From: Sarcophilus harrisii
Lineage: Eukaryota; Chordata; Mammalia; Dasyuromorphia; Dasyuridae
Assembly: GCF_902635505.1 (NCBI RefSeq)
Contig: NC_045428.1
Coordinates: 227,246,107-227,310,106 of the forward strand
Direction: 5' to 3'
Length of the DNA stretch: 64,000 bases
Below the pieces are notes generated by a model, which ran no database searches, was not told where the DNA came from, and saw only the letters and a list, made by a program, of their open reading frames with translations. Every line of letters begins with the position of its first letter. Positions within the stretch are counted from its first letter, which is position 1. The translations under genes and the position numbers were made by a program. This document shows positions 36,450 to 50,150 of this stretch, one piece after another.

Positions 36450-37000
36450 ATTAAAATTAATTTAAAATATGTAGTTTGGGAAAATATGTACAGTAAATAT
36501 TGCAGAAAAAGATCTAGAAAAAGAATTTGTAAAAAATGTACCCATAGCTTTACAGGCATTAACATAATCCATCAAACACTGGTCAAAGGATACAAGTTAA
36601 GACAATTTATCAAGAAGGAATTACAAAATACTAACCACAAGAAAAAAAAAAGTTCAGATTTCTTAATAATCAGAAAAATGGTACTTTATACTATTCTGTA
36701 GAACTGTAAAAAACAAAACAAAACAAAACAAAGTTGGCAGAGCTGTGGGGAAATAGCAATCTAAAAAGGTGGTAGGACTGTAGACTGCACAAATATTTTG
36801 GCAAATGGCAGCATGCAATGAGTCACAAAATTGTGCATAACATCACTTATTAATTGCATTGCTATGACTTTTATCCTAAAAAACATCATAAGGAAGACCT
36901 ATATCTATAATAATATTCACATATACCCTATTAAAACAGGAAAAAAAAAAAACCCTGGAAAATGGCTGTGTAAATTATATTACATTAAGTTTTTTGTTCC
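36450..37000 (+). repeat. Ancient L1/HAL1-like remnant
   Basis: Weak but ordered matches to L1 ORF2 3' sequence: CACTGGTCAAAGGATACAAG, GCAGAGCTGTGGGGAAATAG, GGTAGGACTGTAGACTGCAC, ATTTTGGCAAATGGCAGC. Much decayed. Confidence 0.5.
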
Positions 37001-37882
37001 ATAAAGTCTTAGTCTGCCACTTTGTTGCAGTGAGCAAAAGAGCCTGAGTTTCTGAAGACTATGCCAGAGGAACAAAAACTCTGGCAAGTTTTACCAAGTT
37101 GGAAAGGTTTTCAGTATGGTCTTGGCACCAGACTAAATCTGCATTGCAAGGACCAGCCTAAGGACAGAGAGGCCCATCATGCTAGGCTAGCCACTTGGCA
37201 ATTAATTTTTTGCCCATGACAACCCATACAATAAAGAAAAATACAAAAAGGTCCTTCTGACAACTCTAGTGATGGTGGTGGCAGAATGGCAGAAAAAGGA
37301 TAGAGGATGTCAAGAATCACCAAGAGTTGAAGACCACAATTAAGTAACTGGTGCTACACTAAATATAAGCTCTGTCCGGTGACCAAGTGGAAATACTATT
37401 GAAGAAAATGAATCCTATCAGACTTGATATTCTCACTATAAATAAAACCAATAGACAATTCAGCTTAGAAAAATGGTTCACAGATTTCTTTTGTAAAGGC
37501 AAATAATGAAGTTGGTGGAATTGGTTTTACTGTGCATTTAAAACAAGAAACATTATTTCATGGGAGATTTGATCAAATGTGAACTATAAATAGTAGTAAA
37601 AAGATTACCATGAAAATAACTGAAGATTACTGTCAACATATGTTATAAAAAATGAAAAAATAGTGAAAATCTCTGAAACATTTAATGACACCTTCTAAAT
37701 TAAATCAATATATACTTTAATATGCAGAAATAGATGTAGGGCAAAATAACAAACAAAAAAAGGTAATAAGATGTGGTTCAGGAATAAGGAGAGAAAGAAG
37801 ACAAAGGCTTGTAGATTATAAAGAAGTCTTTTCGGACATAAGAATGGTGATTAGGAAGATACTGAACATGGAGAGAACCAAA

Positions 37883-37913
<31 letters not shown>

Positions 37914-39149
37914 AAAAACTGCACGTATTTTTAACAGACAGGAAATGACTGGTTAATGTATATAGGAATTTTTTTTTCTGAATTAGTGGGTTGATATACA
38001 ACTGGATTTCTTATTAGTATCAAATTGGATTTGATGCTGTAAATATCAAGTTGGAAGAAAGTATTTTAAAAAATGAGACGATCTGGGATACAAATAAGGC
38101 AACTTTAATGTGAACTATTCAAATTGTTACTGATGCCAAGAAAGACCTAGGTAAAATAATAGATATCAACACTTTTTCTACTGAAACTTAAATAATGTAA
38201 ATCAAGTGCTACAATAAGGAAGTCAAAAATAATATATATCACCCAATAAATTGATTTTGCTAGTAGATAGAGAAATGAACTGATACAGAATATAAACTTA
38301 TTTGTAAGAACTCTAAGAATGACCTAATTTGAGAGGATAGATAATGAAGCATGGTACTCATCTGACAGGAGAGGTACTCAAGACTCAGAATAAGACCTAC
38401 ATTTTTGGGACATTAGCTAATGTGGGAAAAGAAAACAATTTGGCAATAGACCCAAGGAAGCCAAATTGTCCTTATACATTAAAGGATGAAACTTCAAGGG
38501 GCAATAAGTGTATGAAAAACTGAAAATATCTGTAAAGATTTTTATAACAAACCATTTCCTTTATTAATGAGAGAGGAGTTACCACATAGTTCCCAAAGTC
38601 TATATGTGAGCAAATAGAAATGGCATTAAAGAACACAGATGGGAAGAATAGCTGGATTAGATTAAGTATACAAACAAGTTCTGTGTGGTATACAATTTAA
38701 TTTTAAGGATACTGAGGAATCACTTCCAAAGTTATCAAGAAGGGAAGATAAGGTTTGCAAAAGAACTTGGACTTTACATAAAAAGGTGACTTGGACAGAG
38801 GACTAAATTTCAAATCACATATACAGGCCATGTGACATAACATGAGCAAGTCACATAACATCTCAATGTGTTTGGCAACATTAAAACTATACACACTTCA
38901 GAGAAAGCACTGATCTATATTGTTGGAGGGAGTTCTCTTTACCAGTGAAATCAGAGGTCCAGTCCAAAAATAAAACAAAAGTGATCAAGAAAAATATCAA
39001 TAATGCCTAAGATGCCAGCTTTCTGATGTCTATATGACCTTTATGAGAATAGAATAATTACATATATTTAGTTATGTTTAATGAAGGTCTGATAAGGGAA
39101 TAACCAGACTTTTGCAAATGATATTCTATGGAAGATCTTGTCTTCACCA

Positions 39150-40200
39150 GTCCCATAAAAGACTGAAAGATGTGCATAATACACCTTATTGTTTATTGAC
39201 TTCAAAATTTTGTTTCAGTAGATCAAAATATCCCTTTTCAAGGCGCTCCTCTATCAATATGTCTTCTATGCATGCTATCAAGATCATATGGGATTCCTTA
39301 AAAGATACAATAAAATTGGGATCAAGCAAGATGCGAAACAAGGAAATAGGCTTCCATTTGCTATTGTTATAATACCTATCCTCTACAGAGTCTATATGGA
39401 GGCGGGATTCCTCATAGATCAATCAATTATGTACCACACACTGTGCTTGTCACTAGGAATATAAGTACAAAAAAAAGAAAACTATCATTATTTGAAAGGA
39501 ATTTTCATTCTAAGATGGTGAGGTCCTCTAAGTGTGCCTATTTGTGACATTTAAATTTGAGTTTTGTTTATTTATCCACATGAATATTCAATTAAATGAA
39601 AAATGGTTATGATATACATATGAAAAATCAAGGGAATGAACAATGTTCATGAAATATTTAGATGGACAATTCATAAATCTGATCTTTTCATGTGTATAAC
39701 TTGGACAGAGAGTGAATGGCTAATGCTCTGAGCTCAGAAACTAAAAGGAGAAAAAGAGTTGTCCTGACTTTGGGAAATTACATGATATTTTTAATCCCTC
39801 AGATTTCTCTCAGAAACAATGACCTATATTTTTTAGATACTGGTATTATTTTGATGATGGCTCTTAGTCATGGAATGCCAGCTTTTTAATAATTAAAGTT
39901 GTGGCATCCCCAAAAGGCAATGGATAGGTGACAGGCCATCAATTATTACCAATGAGTAAGTATATAAAAGAACAATTTAAAAGATGTCAGAAATGTGAGA
40001 CGACAAAAGGTGGTGGGCTGGGTACATAGGAATAAATATAAGGATAAGGGATAAATGATGCCTGCCATTTGCTTTACTGTTATATAACCTGAAACCAGAA
40101 GACTTAGAGAAAGATCCTCTGAGAAGACGCATCTTTATGGAAGATGAAGAAAAGTCACAGAAGGAGGGATGGAGTACTCACATCATTGAGATCAAATATC
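39150..40200 (+). repeat. RTE-type LINE remnant (reverse transcriptase region)
   Basis: A frame at 39112-39372 reads HAIKIIWDSLKDTIKLGSSK then MRNKEIGFH, recalling RTE/BovB reverse transcriptases (...YVKIIxDSL..). Near 40010 GGTGGTGGGCTGGGTACATAG recalls the RxWAGHI block near the end of such elements. Decayed and incomplete. Confidence 0.5.
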
Positions 40201-40225
40201 TATTGAACTTTAAAGAATAAATGTG

Positions 40226-40325
40226 TATATACATATATGTGTGTGTGTGTATATATATTGAGATATAGAGAAAGAGAGAGCGAGAGACAGAGAGAGAGAG
40301 ATAAAGAGAGAAGGAGGGAGGGAGA
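40226..40325. repeat. TG/TA then GA microsatellite
   Basis: TGTGTGTGTGTATATATA followed by a GAGA-rich stretch including GAGAGAGAGA and GGAGGGAGGG. Confidence 0.92.
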
Positions 40326-41241
40326 GAACAAATACGTGCATGAGAGCTTGAGTAGGTTAGGCTAGGGGGCCTCTGGGTTCCTTCTAGCCCTTTATTTATG
40401 ATCTGCTATGAATTTAAAGGAATATCATAGTAAAAAGTATAAAGCACATGAGGAGAAACTTAAATAAGATAATATAATATTAAATGAGCAGAACCAGACT
40501 TGTATGTGCTCTGGGTACTATAAATTCACATGGAAGGTGTTTTCTATTAAGGAGGAAGGAAAACAAATTAAAGGTGACAACTTTAGGTAAGATAGACATG
40601 GGACACAAACAAGAATATTTTCTTTGCTAATTCTTTTGCTCTGTCTTATTGAAGGCTAAAAGTTTTCTCTAAGATTTCCTCCCTCTTGTTTTAAATGTTT
40701 TGTTTTTTTAATCCTTTTAAATTTTATTAATCTTTTCAAACTTTTTTTTGCATTTATAATACATTAAAAATAACGCAATGAATCTGATTTTAAATTTGGT
40801 GAGCTTTAATTTGAAGCATTATCTTGGTTCTGCTAAATTAATCCTACATGTAAAACAACAGATGAATTATTATGATTGCACCTAAAATGTTAAACACAAA
40901 AGAAATTACATGGACATTGGCACAGTTATATACTAAGTCATTAAAAATCCAGACCCATCAAATGCTGAAAAACTATTAACCTTAATGAACTAGACCTGAT
41001 CTGTCAACTACCAATCATTATGAATTGCTTAAGCACACCTGTAGAATAGTAGCCATTCATAAGTCATTCAAGGGTTGCAGCTGAATGACTTCTAGGAATC
41101 CCCTACCCTCCAAAGCAAAATCTTCTTTCTTGAGGGTCATGAGAGATGACAGAAAGCACCTCCCATTGGTATTTATAGTACCTAGTTTAAAAGAAAACCA
41201 CTGACACAGCTAAAGATGTCAAATGAACGATGATATACCTA

Positions 41242-41373
<132 letters not shown>

Positions 41374-41544
41374 TCAACAGTAGAATATGCTTTTTGTTAA
41401 GAGCAAATGTCCCAGTTCCTTCTGGGCTTTACATAGTATTTGCTACAATTTTCTTAAAAGCTGGATGAGGCTGCTCCATTATCAGCAAGCATAACATTAT
41501 GAAGACGACCAAAAGAATGATTTTTATGTTCACTGGGGTACTTT

Positions 41545-41705
41545 CTTTCTTTTTTTTTTTTCCACTGAGGCAATTGGGGGTAAATGACTTGCTCAGAGTC
41601 ACACAGCTATGAAGTGTTAAGTTAGGAAGTGTGAGGTTGGATTTGAACTTGGGTACTCCTGACTTTGAAGCTGGTGCTCTATCCACAGTACCTAGCTACC
41701 CCCTT
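41545..41705 (-). repeat. tRNA-derived SINE, minus strand, with T tract
   Basis: T-rich start, then CACTGAGGCAATTGGGGGTA, AATGACTTGCTCAGAGTCAC, ACACAGCTATGAAGTGTTAA, GTTGGATTTGAACTTGGGTA, GAAGCTGGTGCTCTATCCAC, and TAGCTACCCCCTTT. Near full length. Same family as the SINE at 11621. Confidence 0.88.
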
Positions 41706-42264
41706 TTTGTTTCTTAATAATACAAGTTCAAATACCACAAGTAGCTAGGAGTGCTGCTATTTCAAGAATAAGCCATGTTTAAACAGTAACATCTCTACTG
41801 TAACAAATTTCAATTTACAGCTGAACTGCTGAGTAGCTTGACTGAAGACAGGAATGCTCAATACTTCCAGGCTTGCATCCAAGAAAAGTCTCATCTCCTA
41901 ACACTTAGATAAATGTATGAATTTCCTCTTTTCTTTGTAACTCATACTCTGACAGCAGTATAAGTGTCTTGGGTACATTTTAATCTATATTTTTGCTTCG
42001 ACAGATGTTTGTTATGAGAAGCTGCTAGCTTTTATGGACTGTCCTTCCATTTGTTGTTTAATCATAGTTATTCATTTTTCTCAATAAAACATCCAATTAA
42101 CAGGCAGAATTTTTGAGATCATTCAAGCCACTTCTATATTTGTTGAAACTTGGAGAGAATTATATTCCTTGTTCCTATCATTAAAACCAGTTTCTTTTAT
42201 TTGTGTTGCCTAGATGGTTAAAGTGAAATTGGTGTTGTAGTCTGGATTATCTATATAATGGTCT

Positions 42265-42480
42265 TAATTAGGGCAATAAGGTGGAAAGAATGCTGGACCT
42301 TAAATAGGCAAGACCAGAATTCAAATTCTGCCTCAGACTCTTTAATAACTGTGTGACCCATAGTAAATAATTTAATTCCTCTCAGCCTACTTTTCTCTTC
42401 TGCAGAGCTGTTGAGGATGAAATTAAATACATATAAAGCACTTTATAGTATTATATGTTAATTATTGCTATATTATTAGT
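42265..42480 (+). repeat. tRNA-derived/THER1-type SINE
   Basis: AGGGCAATAAGGTGGAAAGA, ATGCTGGACCTTAAATAGGC, CCAGAATTCAAATTCTGCCTC, TAACTGTGTGACCCATAG, and a tail with TAAAGCACTTTATAGTATTA. Confidence 0.8.
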
Positions 42481-42899
42481 ATTAGTATGAATGGTTCATT
42501 ATATCATGCTTGCAGTACTGGTCACAATTCTAGGAAGGAATGTAAAGAATTCTGGAATGAGATGGTTTATTCCTGAAAACGATTATAATTTTGAGAACTT
42601 CATTCTACTGCTCTGCTTTGCTGTCATACTACGTTGGTAATATTGTGCACTGAAGCAGCATGATGGTCTGCAGTCACTAAACCAGCAGTGTGCTTAGGTT
42701 ATTAGACATATCTAGCTTTTCTTTTGAACAGTAGGCAGTAACACCTCACATAACAACTTTATACAGTTTTCAAAAATTATGTATTCTGATACCAAAATGA
42801 CAATCATGAAGGCTAAAAATATTTTCAGTATATAGTACATACAGTTGATAACAAGTACTTCCCTCTGTATCAATGTGTTTTAGAGAGATTATTGCCTCC

Positions 42900-43060
42900 A
42901 AAGTATGCTGTCATGGGAAGAACCGTAGTTCCAGGCTTGCCATTTAGCTGCAATGTGACTTTGGAGTCACATAACCTATATGAGCCTCAGTATCCTCATC
43001 TATTAAGTGAGAGTTGGATTAGGAAAAGGTCCTCTCTAAAGTCCACTCTAGTGCAAAAGT
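42900..43060 (+). repeat. MIR-like remnant
   Basis: CAATGTGACTTTGGAGTCAC, TGAGCCTCAGTATCCTCATC, GTTGGATTAGGAAAAGGTCC. Confidence 0.6.
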
Positions 43061-43842
43061 CTATTCTTTTAAAATGATTAGGAATTTTGAATACAGAAAA
43101 ATAAAACTGAATAAGGATATGGTCAGTGTTAAATCACAATATTTACTGAGTGATTCTAAACTTTTCATTAAATTTTAGGAAGTTGTTAGTGTTTAAAAGG
43201 CATGTTCATCACAGGACAAAAAGCACAAAAAGGTTCAAAAGTTTTAATCAATTAAGTGATATAGGTCTATTAAACACGTAAAGGAAAAGTTAAAGCTCTA
43301 TCTTTTGACATCAAGATCTTAGAGGAAAGCAGTGCTTTCTTACAAACCATCTTTTAGTGTTAGTTACCATAAGAAAAAAAAAATAATGGTACAGCTAGCT
43401 TGACTGATTCAATAGGTGAATACTTCTTTCATCCTCTCATTGTATCTCAATTCTGGTGAGGAGTTCAGGGGATATTAAAGAGAGGGAATTCAAATTCTGA
43501 GGTTTCATTAAGATTCCTATGCTGAAATTATATGAGCAAATTATGACAGTAAGATATCATGATGCTATAGATGTTTACATTTATGAATAGGTCAATAGTG
43601 GTTACCCTTTTCAATACTGTCTGCTAATAATGACAGTCATTTAAAGATGAATTATAGCATATCCCTGTTACCATTTGTGCCCCTTCCAAGTTATTCAATT
43701 TCAGTAGTTACCATTAACACCCACCAAGAGTTACTATTTTTTGTACTGAACATTAATTTTTTGCAGTGTGGCTGATGTTTTGTGTTTATATCTCACACAA
43801 TCAATTAAGAAATATAAGTGATTCTTGCTTTCTAATTCCTTA

Positions 43843-43980
<138 letters not shown>

Positions 43981-44988
43981 CTAAGAAGCAGAATAAAAAC
44001 ATGGTCTCCCTTAAGAACACTTATAAAGTCAACATTCTCATGGAATTTTATGTGCTTTATTGAGATATGAATTTCAAAAGTCCTGTTAATGAGGCTGAGA
44101 AAAAGCTATACTAAATTCAAAGTGAGAATCTAACACAAAACAAAACTGCTAATAAATGGAGTAAATGGAACTACCTAGCCCTTCAAACTAAACTCAACAC
44201 AAATAAAAATCGCCATTATTTTAGGCTTTCTAATTGAGTTTTGCTTTTCATTAAAATCCAGTTCTACAGGGAAGTACACAAAATTTACCAGCTTATTTTT
44301 ACCACTCAGGCAGCGTAACGCATACGGTGCATATGTAAAATAAATATTATGCATGGTAAAATGAATACAAAGAACATTCTTTGCTACAGATGTTCCATAA
44401 ATTGTGACTGGTTTTAGTTACATGAGCAAGTGGTTATATGCAGAGTTGTATCTCACCCATATAACAGGTGGCAATTATTTAGTATTCACAATTCAACAAC
44501 AGCAAATTCAACAAAGATTTATTAAGCATCTAATATGTGTGCAAGACAATCTACTAAATCTAGCTGGCCTTAGCTGGTCTTAGTCATACTTCTCATACCA
44601 TTCAGACATCCTTGTTGCCATCTGCTATACTAAGACACTTTTATTCCACTTCTTGCAACCCTGATTTCCACCTCTTCCTCTGGGAATCATACTGAAATCT
44701 ATTCTGACATTGTCACCGGGAAAAGAAGTCATTTAACTCCTCTTGGATTCCATGTACCAGCTGTGTCACTTAACCAAAACTTATCCAATATTCCCCATCT
44801 GTGTTATCCTTTCCTGTTAAGAATATAAGCTCTTTGAAGGCAGGAAGTGCACTGTTTTTTAATTGGTAACTTCTGTCCACAGCACATAGTAAGCATTTAA
44901 TAAATTATTCATTATGAATTATTCATTCATTTCAGATGTCTTTTTTCTAGGCCCTCTGAGGCAAAGGTTGCATGATACAGACCCTGTT

Positions 44989-45482
44989 TTTTTTTTTTTA
45001 ATTATTATAGCTTTTTATTGACAGAACATATGCATGAGTAATTTTTCAACATTGTCCCTTGCGCTCACTTCTGTTCCAACTTTTCCCTTCCTTCCTTCCA
45101 CCCCCTCCTCTAGATGGCAGGCAGTCTCATACATGTTAAAATATATCTTAAATACAATATATGTGTACAGATCCATACAGTTCTCTTGTTACCCAAGAAA
45201 AATCAGATTCAGAAGGTAAAAATAACCTGGGAAGAAAAACAAAAATGCAAGTAGTCCACATTCATTTCCCAGTGTTCCTTCTCTGGGTGTAGCTGATTCT
45301 GTCCATCATTGATCAATTGGGACTGAACTGGATCCTCTCATTATCGAAGATATCCACTTCCATCAGACTATATCCTCATATAATACTGTTGTTGAAGTAT
45401 ATAATGATCTCCTGGTTCTGCTCTTTTCACTTAGCATCAGTTCGTGTAAGTCTCTCCAAGCCTCTCTGTATTCATCCTGCTG
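44989..45482 (-). repeat. Young L1 3' end, minus strand, with 13-bp target duplication
   Basis: The same 3' UTR as at 8213: AGCTTTTTATTGACAGAACA, CTAGATGGCAGGCAGTC, CTCTGGGTGTAGCTGATTCT, ATAATGATCTCCTGGTTCTG, TAAGTCTCTCCAAGCCTCTC. Flanked by exact TACAGACCCTGTT at 44976-44988 and 45483-45495. 5' truncated. Confidence 0.94.
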
Positions 45483-46699
45483 TACAGACCCTGTTCATGA
45501 GGAGCTTTTGTGAAAAGTGTTATGTTTGTTACACACTTAGAACTTCAAGGAATTTCTAAATATCCTTAAACTAATCTTGTGTTGTCTTCCCTAAACAGAA
45601 TAGGAGCTGAGAACAGGAATTCATCATTTTCATTTATATTCCCAGCACCTAGAATGGTTCTGTGTAAATAGTAAACACATAATTTTTTATTTGTAATAAA
45701 TTCCAAGAACTGTGTGTTTTTCTACATACACACACATATACACTATGTTCATGATTGTGGGTGTATAGCAAATAACTGTGCTTGGCACTGAAAAAGGCAT
45801 TAATATAACATATGGTTTCAATTAACATCTAAGAAAAAAAAAAGAAAAGCATTTGTTTGGGGAAAATTGGGAATTTTTTCATATGGATATTGATAGCTTG
45901 GATATCTTTCTTAGAAAACTTCTTTTTCCTATCTTTTGACCATTTGTTAATTGACAACTACCTGACATTTTTATATATTTCAATCAGTTTCTTTATATAT
46001 GTTGAAACTCAATCATCAGAGACATTTGCTACAAAGATTTCCCCCCTTCTAATTCTAAACATATTGATTTTGTTTGTATAAAATCTTTTATGTAACAAAA
46101 ACTTTACATTTTATCTCCTAAAATATTTGCTCTTTGATTATGAATCTCTCCCCTATGATAGCTGCAAAAGTCATTTTCTTCCATAGTCCTCTAATTCATT
46201 CATGATATCATTTTTTATATTTTGATCAAATGACATTTGGAGCTTATTGTGGAATATAGTATGGGACCTTGGTCTAACTGAAATCGTGTCAGACTGCTTT
46301 CCAGTTTTTTAAGCAATTTTTTTTTTCAATTAATAAAGTCTGTACCAGTAGTAGCAGTAATGGTCTTTGGGTCATTGTGTTACTGTGTTTGTTTTTTTGC
46401 CCCCTGTATATTGCACAGTCTTTTTGTAATTTTTTTTTTAAGCTAGGTTCAAAAAGTTTGCATCACTACTATTTTGTGGGATCTTGTACTACTAGGTTTC
46501 CTTTCTTCCAATGTTTTTCTGCTATTTATCTTGAGATTCTTGACCTTTTGTTCTTCAAAATGAATTATTTGTTTCTGGCTTTCTGACGTAATCCTTTGAT
46601 AGTAACATTAGGTTGGCACTTTTGGGTACTTGTCTTATTGGCAGAGCTCATCCAGAAGCAGTTATTACTTTCTCACTTACTGAGATTTTTGAAAGAATA

Positions 46700-46861
46700 T
46701 TTTGTACATGATTATGTGATGAACAACTGTGATAGAATTGGCTCCTTACAATGAGATGTTTCAGGGCCAACTCCAATAGCTTTGTGATGGAAAGAGTCAT
46801 CTGCATTAACGTTGAAAACTATCTTTGCATGTATTTTGAAGAATAAAAATCTATTATAAAT
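46700..46861 (+). repeat. L1 3' end nested in the old L1, opposite orientation
   Basis: CTCCTTACAATGAGATGTTT, CCAACTCCAATAGCTTTGTG, GTTGAAAACTATCTTTGCATG, GAAGAATAAAAATCTATTAT: the plus-strand L1 terminus, internally shortened. Confidence 0.75.
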
Positions 46862-46939
46862 TTTTTTTGTAATTGTATTCATATAGTTCCTGTATGTTTC
46901 TTTGGTAGGTAGATACCTAGATATTTTATATATTCTATA

Positions 46940-47235
46940 GTTATTTTTTAATTAATTTACTTTAATAGTATTTTATTTTTTGAATACATGCAAAGATATG
47001 TTTTCAACATTCACCTTTGCAAATTCCAAATTTTTCTCCTCTTTTCCCTTCCTTTCCCATGACAAGCAAGCTGATAAAGGTTAAACATATGCAATTCTTC
47101 TAAACATATTTCCATATTCGTCATGTTATGGAAGAAAAATCACATCAAAAGGGGAAAATTTTTTCTTAAAAAAGTAAACAAACAAAAAAAGTGAAAATAC
47201 TATGCTTTGATCCACATTCAGTTTCCATAATTAAA
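46940..47235 (-). repeat. L1 3' end nested in the old L1
   Basis: Plus-strand TGAATACATGCAAAGATATG, TTTTCAACATTCACCTTTGC, AAATTCCAAATTTTTCTCC, then AAAAATCACATCAAAAGGGG and CACATTCAGTTTCCATA. A different L1 subfamily 3' end from that at 44989. Confidence 0.78.
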
Positions 47236-47326
47236 CTGTAGTTATTCTTAATTGAATCTTTCTATCTCCTATTGGAATTTGTTGGTAATATACAGGAAAA
47301 CTGACTATTTTTGTGGACTTACTTTA

Positions 47327-47470
47327 TTGTTTTTTTTTTTTTCTGGTTATGCATGTATATTAACTTTTTAAATACAGATTTCTTTATGAATCATGTTGGC
47401 AAAGAAAAATCAGAAAAGAAAAAAAATCATAAGAGAGAGAGAAAAAAAGTGAACATGTGTTGGTAGATAT
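47327..47470 (-). repeat. Second nested L1-type 3' fragment
   Basis: T run, GGTTATGCATGTATATTAAC, TTCTTTATGAATCATGTTGG, CAAAGAAAAATCAGAAAAG, AAATCATAAGAGAGAGAG. Short and truncated. Confidence 0.6.
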
Positions 47471-49909
47471 ATCCCCCAAACTGTAATATTTTGTTTTCTT
47501 TTACTTTTATATTTTCTATTGCTTTTATGATTTATTTGACCTACAAATTCTTTAGAATTAAGCTATTCAGTTTTCAATTTATTTTTGATCTTTTCAAGAC
47601 CCTTTATTGAATATAATTTTAACTGCACTTTGGTCAGTAAAAGATATCTAATAATTCTGTATTTGTGCACTTATTTGTGAAGTTTTTATGCCATAATATG
47701 CGGTAATTTTTGTAAAAGTGCCATGCATAGATAAGAAAGGTGCATACTTCCTTTTTGTTCTAATTCAATAATCACCAGAGAACTATCACATCTAACTTTT
47801 ATAAAATCCTACTTAGATTGTTGATTCTTTTCTGGTTGCTCGATTTGTCCAAGTTTGGATGAGATACTTGAGGTCCCCATAACTAAAGTATTTATAATTT
47901 TCCCTGTAAATTGATTAACATTTAAATATTTAGTGTATATATATATATATGTTAAATATTTGTATTAATCCATTATCTTTAATATCTTTAGACAAAAAAG
48001 AAAATTTCCCATTTCATTTTTTATTCGTGTCTGGTTTTTTTTCTGTTGCCTTATATAAATTACTAATTCTGCTTTTCTGATTCTAATTAAAGTACAACGA
48101 ATTCTTCTCCAGTCCCTTAGTTTAATTCTATGTGAATCCTTGTCCAAGTTCTTATAAATTAAGAAACTTTTATTATAATTCTGTTTTCTAACCCATTTTG
48201 CTATCAATTTTCATTTTATACGTTTACCCACGATTGCTTAATTGTGTATTTCCCTCCATTCTATCCCGACTTTTTTGTTGATTCACTAGTCCTTTTTTTC
48301 CCCCTTGAATTCTTCTATTATCTTCATTCTAGTAATGAATTTTAATGATTTATTGATTTTTTTGATTTTGATTGAAATTGATTGAACTTAATGATTAATC
48401 CTTCTTTTACTTTATCCTCTCTCTTAAATCTCACTTTCTTCTTGTCCCCTTTTTGTTTCTTGATTGTCTGATGTTTTTCTACACCAAATTTAGTGTGTTA
48501 GAGTGTATATATGAGTACATGCACATGTATGTTTAACTTTTCTTTGATTCTCTACTTCCTCGAAGCTTTCCTCAACATCTGCATAAGTTTTTTTTTTCCT
48601 CATATACTTTAATTATGCAAATAAGAAGTTCCTCCCTTCTATAATGTAATTCTTTTTCTGTTTTACTTTTTTAATCTTATCTGTAGATCATCAAAGACCA
48701 TTCCAAAAACATTAAGGTTGCTGCTTCTTTTTTAAATACTACTTCATCATACAGTCTCTTTCAGTTCCAATATGTTTGCCTTTGGAAGCTTCTCTTGATT
48801 TTGTGTTTGCATCTCAAAGACTCAATTCATCTCTGGTCTTCATTCAACAGGAATGTTTAAAAATTTTATTTTATTTGTCCCATCCATTTAATTATTTAAT
48901 TAGAGAGATGTAATTCCTCTTACACCTCCCCCTCCCTCTGGGATTATACTCAATTTTGCTAAATTATTCTTGGTTGCAAACCTTTCTTTTCCCTTCTAGA
49001 GTAACATTTTTTTTATCCAAGCTTCTGTTCTTAAAAGTGTTAGGTGCTACATCTTGTATGATCCTGGCTGTGACTCCTTAGTATCTAAGCTTGCTCTTTC
49101 TGGTTCCAAAATTTTTTTTCTACTTTAACCTGGAAGTTCTGGATTTTGGTTATAGCATGGCTGAGAGTTTCTAAAATTTCTTCTAGGATGTGAATGGTGA
49201 TTTTTTGTTTTTAAATTTGTTTTGTCCTCTTGTTCTAAGAATTCTAGACCATTTTTCATTTATGATTTCTTATACTATGGTATAAAACTGATTTTTTTGG
49301 GAAGGGGAGAGGGTCATTCTTTTTGGTTAAGGATTCTTATATTGTGTTTGCCCATTTTTCTAGATTAGTTGTTAGGCTATTTCCCCTGTCTTTTTGTTTT
49401 ATTTTAGTATTTCTTGCTTTATAGAGTAATTTAGTAGTATGTGGGCTACTGTAATTTTTAGGAAGCTAGTTATTTGGGTTAAGATCTTATACTCATGTAT
49501 CAAGCCATTTATTCTTCCAATTATTTCTTCTAGAGCTCTCCTTTTATTTTTATCTTTTATTATTATTATTTTAATTCTTGTTTTATATCTTTCAAGAATT
49601 CTAATAGAACCTGTGGACACTCAAAGCTTTATTTATCTAAGGCTCTGCTCACAGTAGCTATGGAGTTACTCTTTCTCTAGGTTGTGTATTGAATGTCACT
49701 GAATACATAAAATTTCTTATTATTGATGTATTCTAATTATTTTTATTTCAAGGCTTCCTTCCTGAATCATGACATTTTGTCAAGGCCTGTTTTCAACTGT
49801 TCTTGAACATCTGGATGGGAAAGTTGATTCCTGTATAATTTCTATTTTTATTTGAGGTTCTTTTGTTTCCCTCTATTGGCATCAACTATGTACAAAGTAC
49901 TAGTAAATT

Positions 49910-50150
49910 TTGTTAACAAGTTATTTCTTAAGTGCCTGCTATGTTCCAGACCACTATGCAAAGCATCTTATGATATTTTCTCACTTTTTCCCCTCATAAC
50001 CACCATATAACTAAATATTATAATTCCCTTTTTATAACTGAGTTAACTGTGACAAATAGGATCACATAGCTATTAAATGTCCAAAGTCAGATTTAAACTT
50101 GGGTCTGACTCTTAAGTCTAATGCCTTCTTGGCTGTTCCTCTAGCTACTA
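49910..50150 (+). repeat. MIR-family SINE
   Basis: TAAGTGCCTGCTATGTTCCA, CTTTTTATAACTGAGTTAAC, ATCACATAGCTATTAAATGTCC, AAACTTGGGTCTGACTC. Confidence 0.78.

Larger units (their letters stand above)
45850..49900 (-). repeat. Old L1, minus strand, about 4 kb with nested younger L1 pieces
   Basis: Plus-strand reading gives complements of L1 ORF2 and upstream parts: CTTTTGACCATTTGTTAATTG, GACCTTGGTCTAACTG, TTCATATAGTTCCTGTATG, TTCTGTTTTCTAACCCATTTTG, TATTTCCCTCCATTCTATCC, AATTATTCTTGGTTGCAAACC. It is interrupted at about 46700-46861 by a plus-strand L1 end, and at about 46940-47235 and 47327-47470 by minus-strand L1 ends. All frames are decayed; short open frames here are not genes. Confidence 0.75.
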
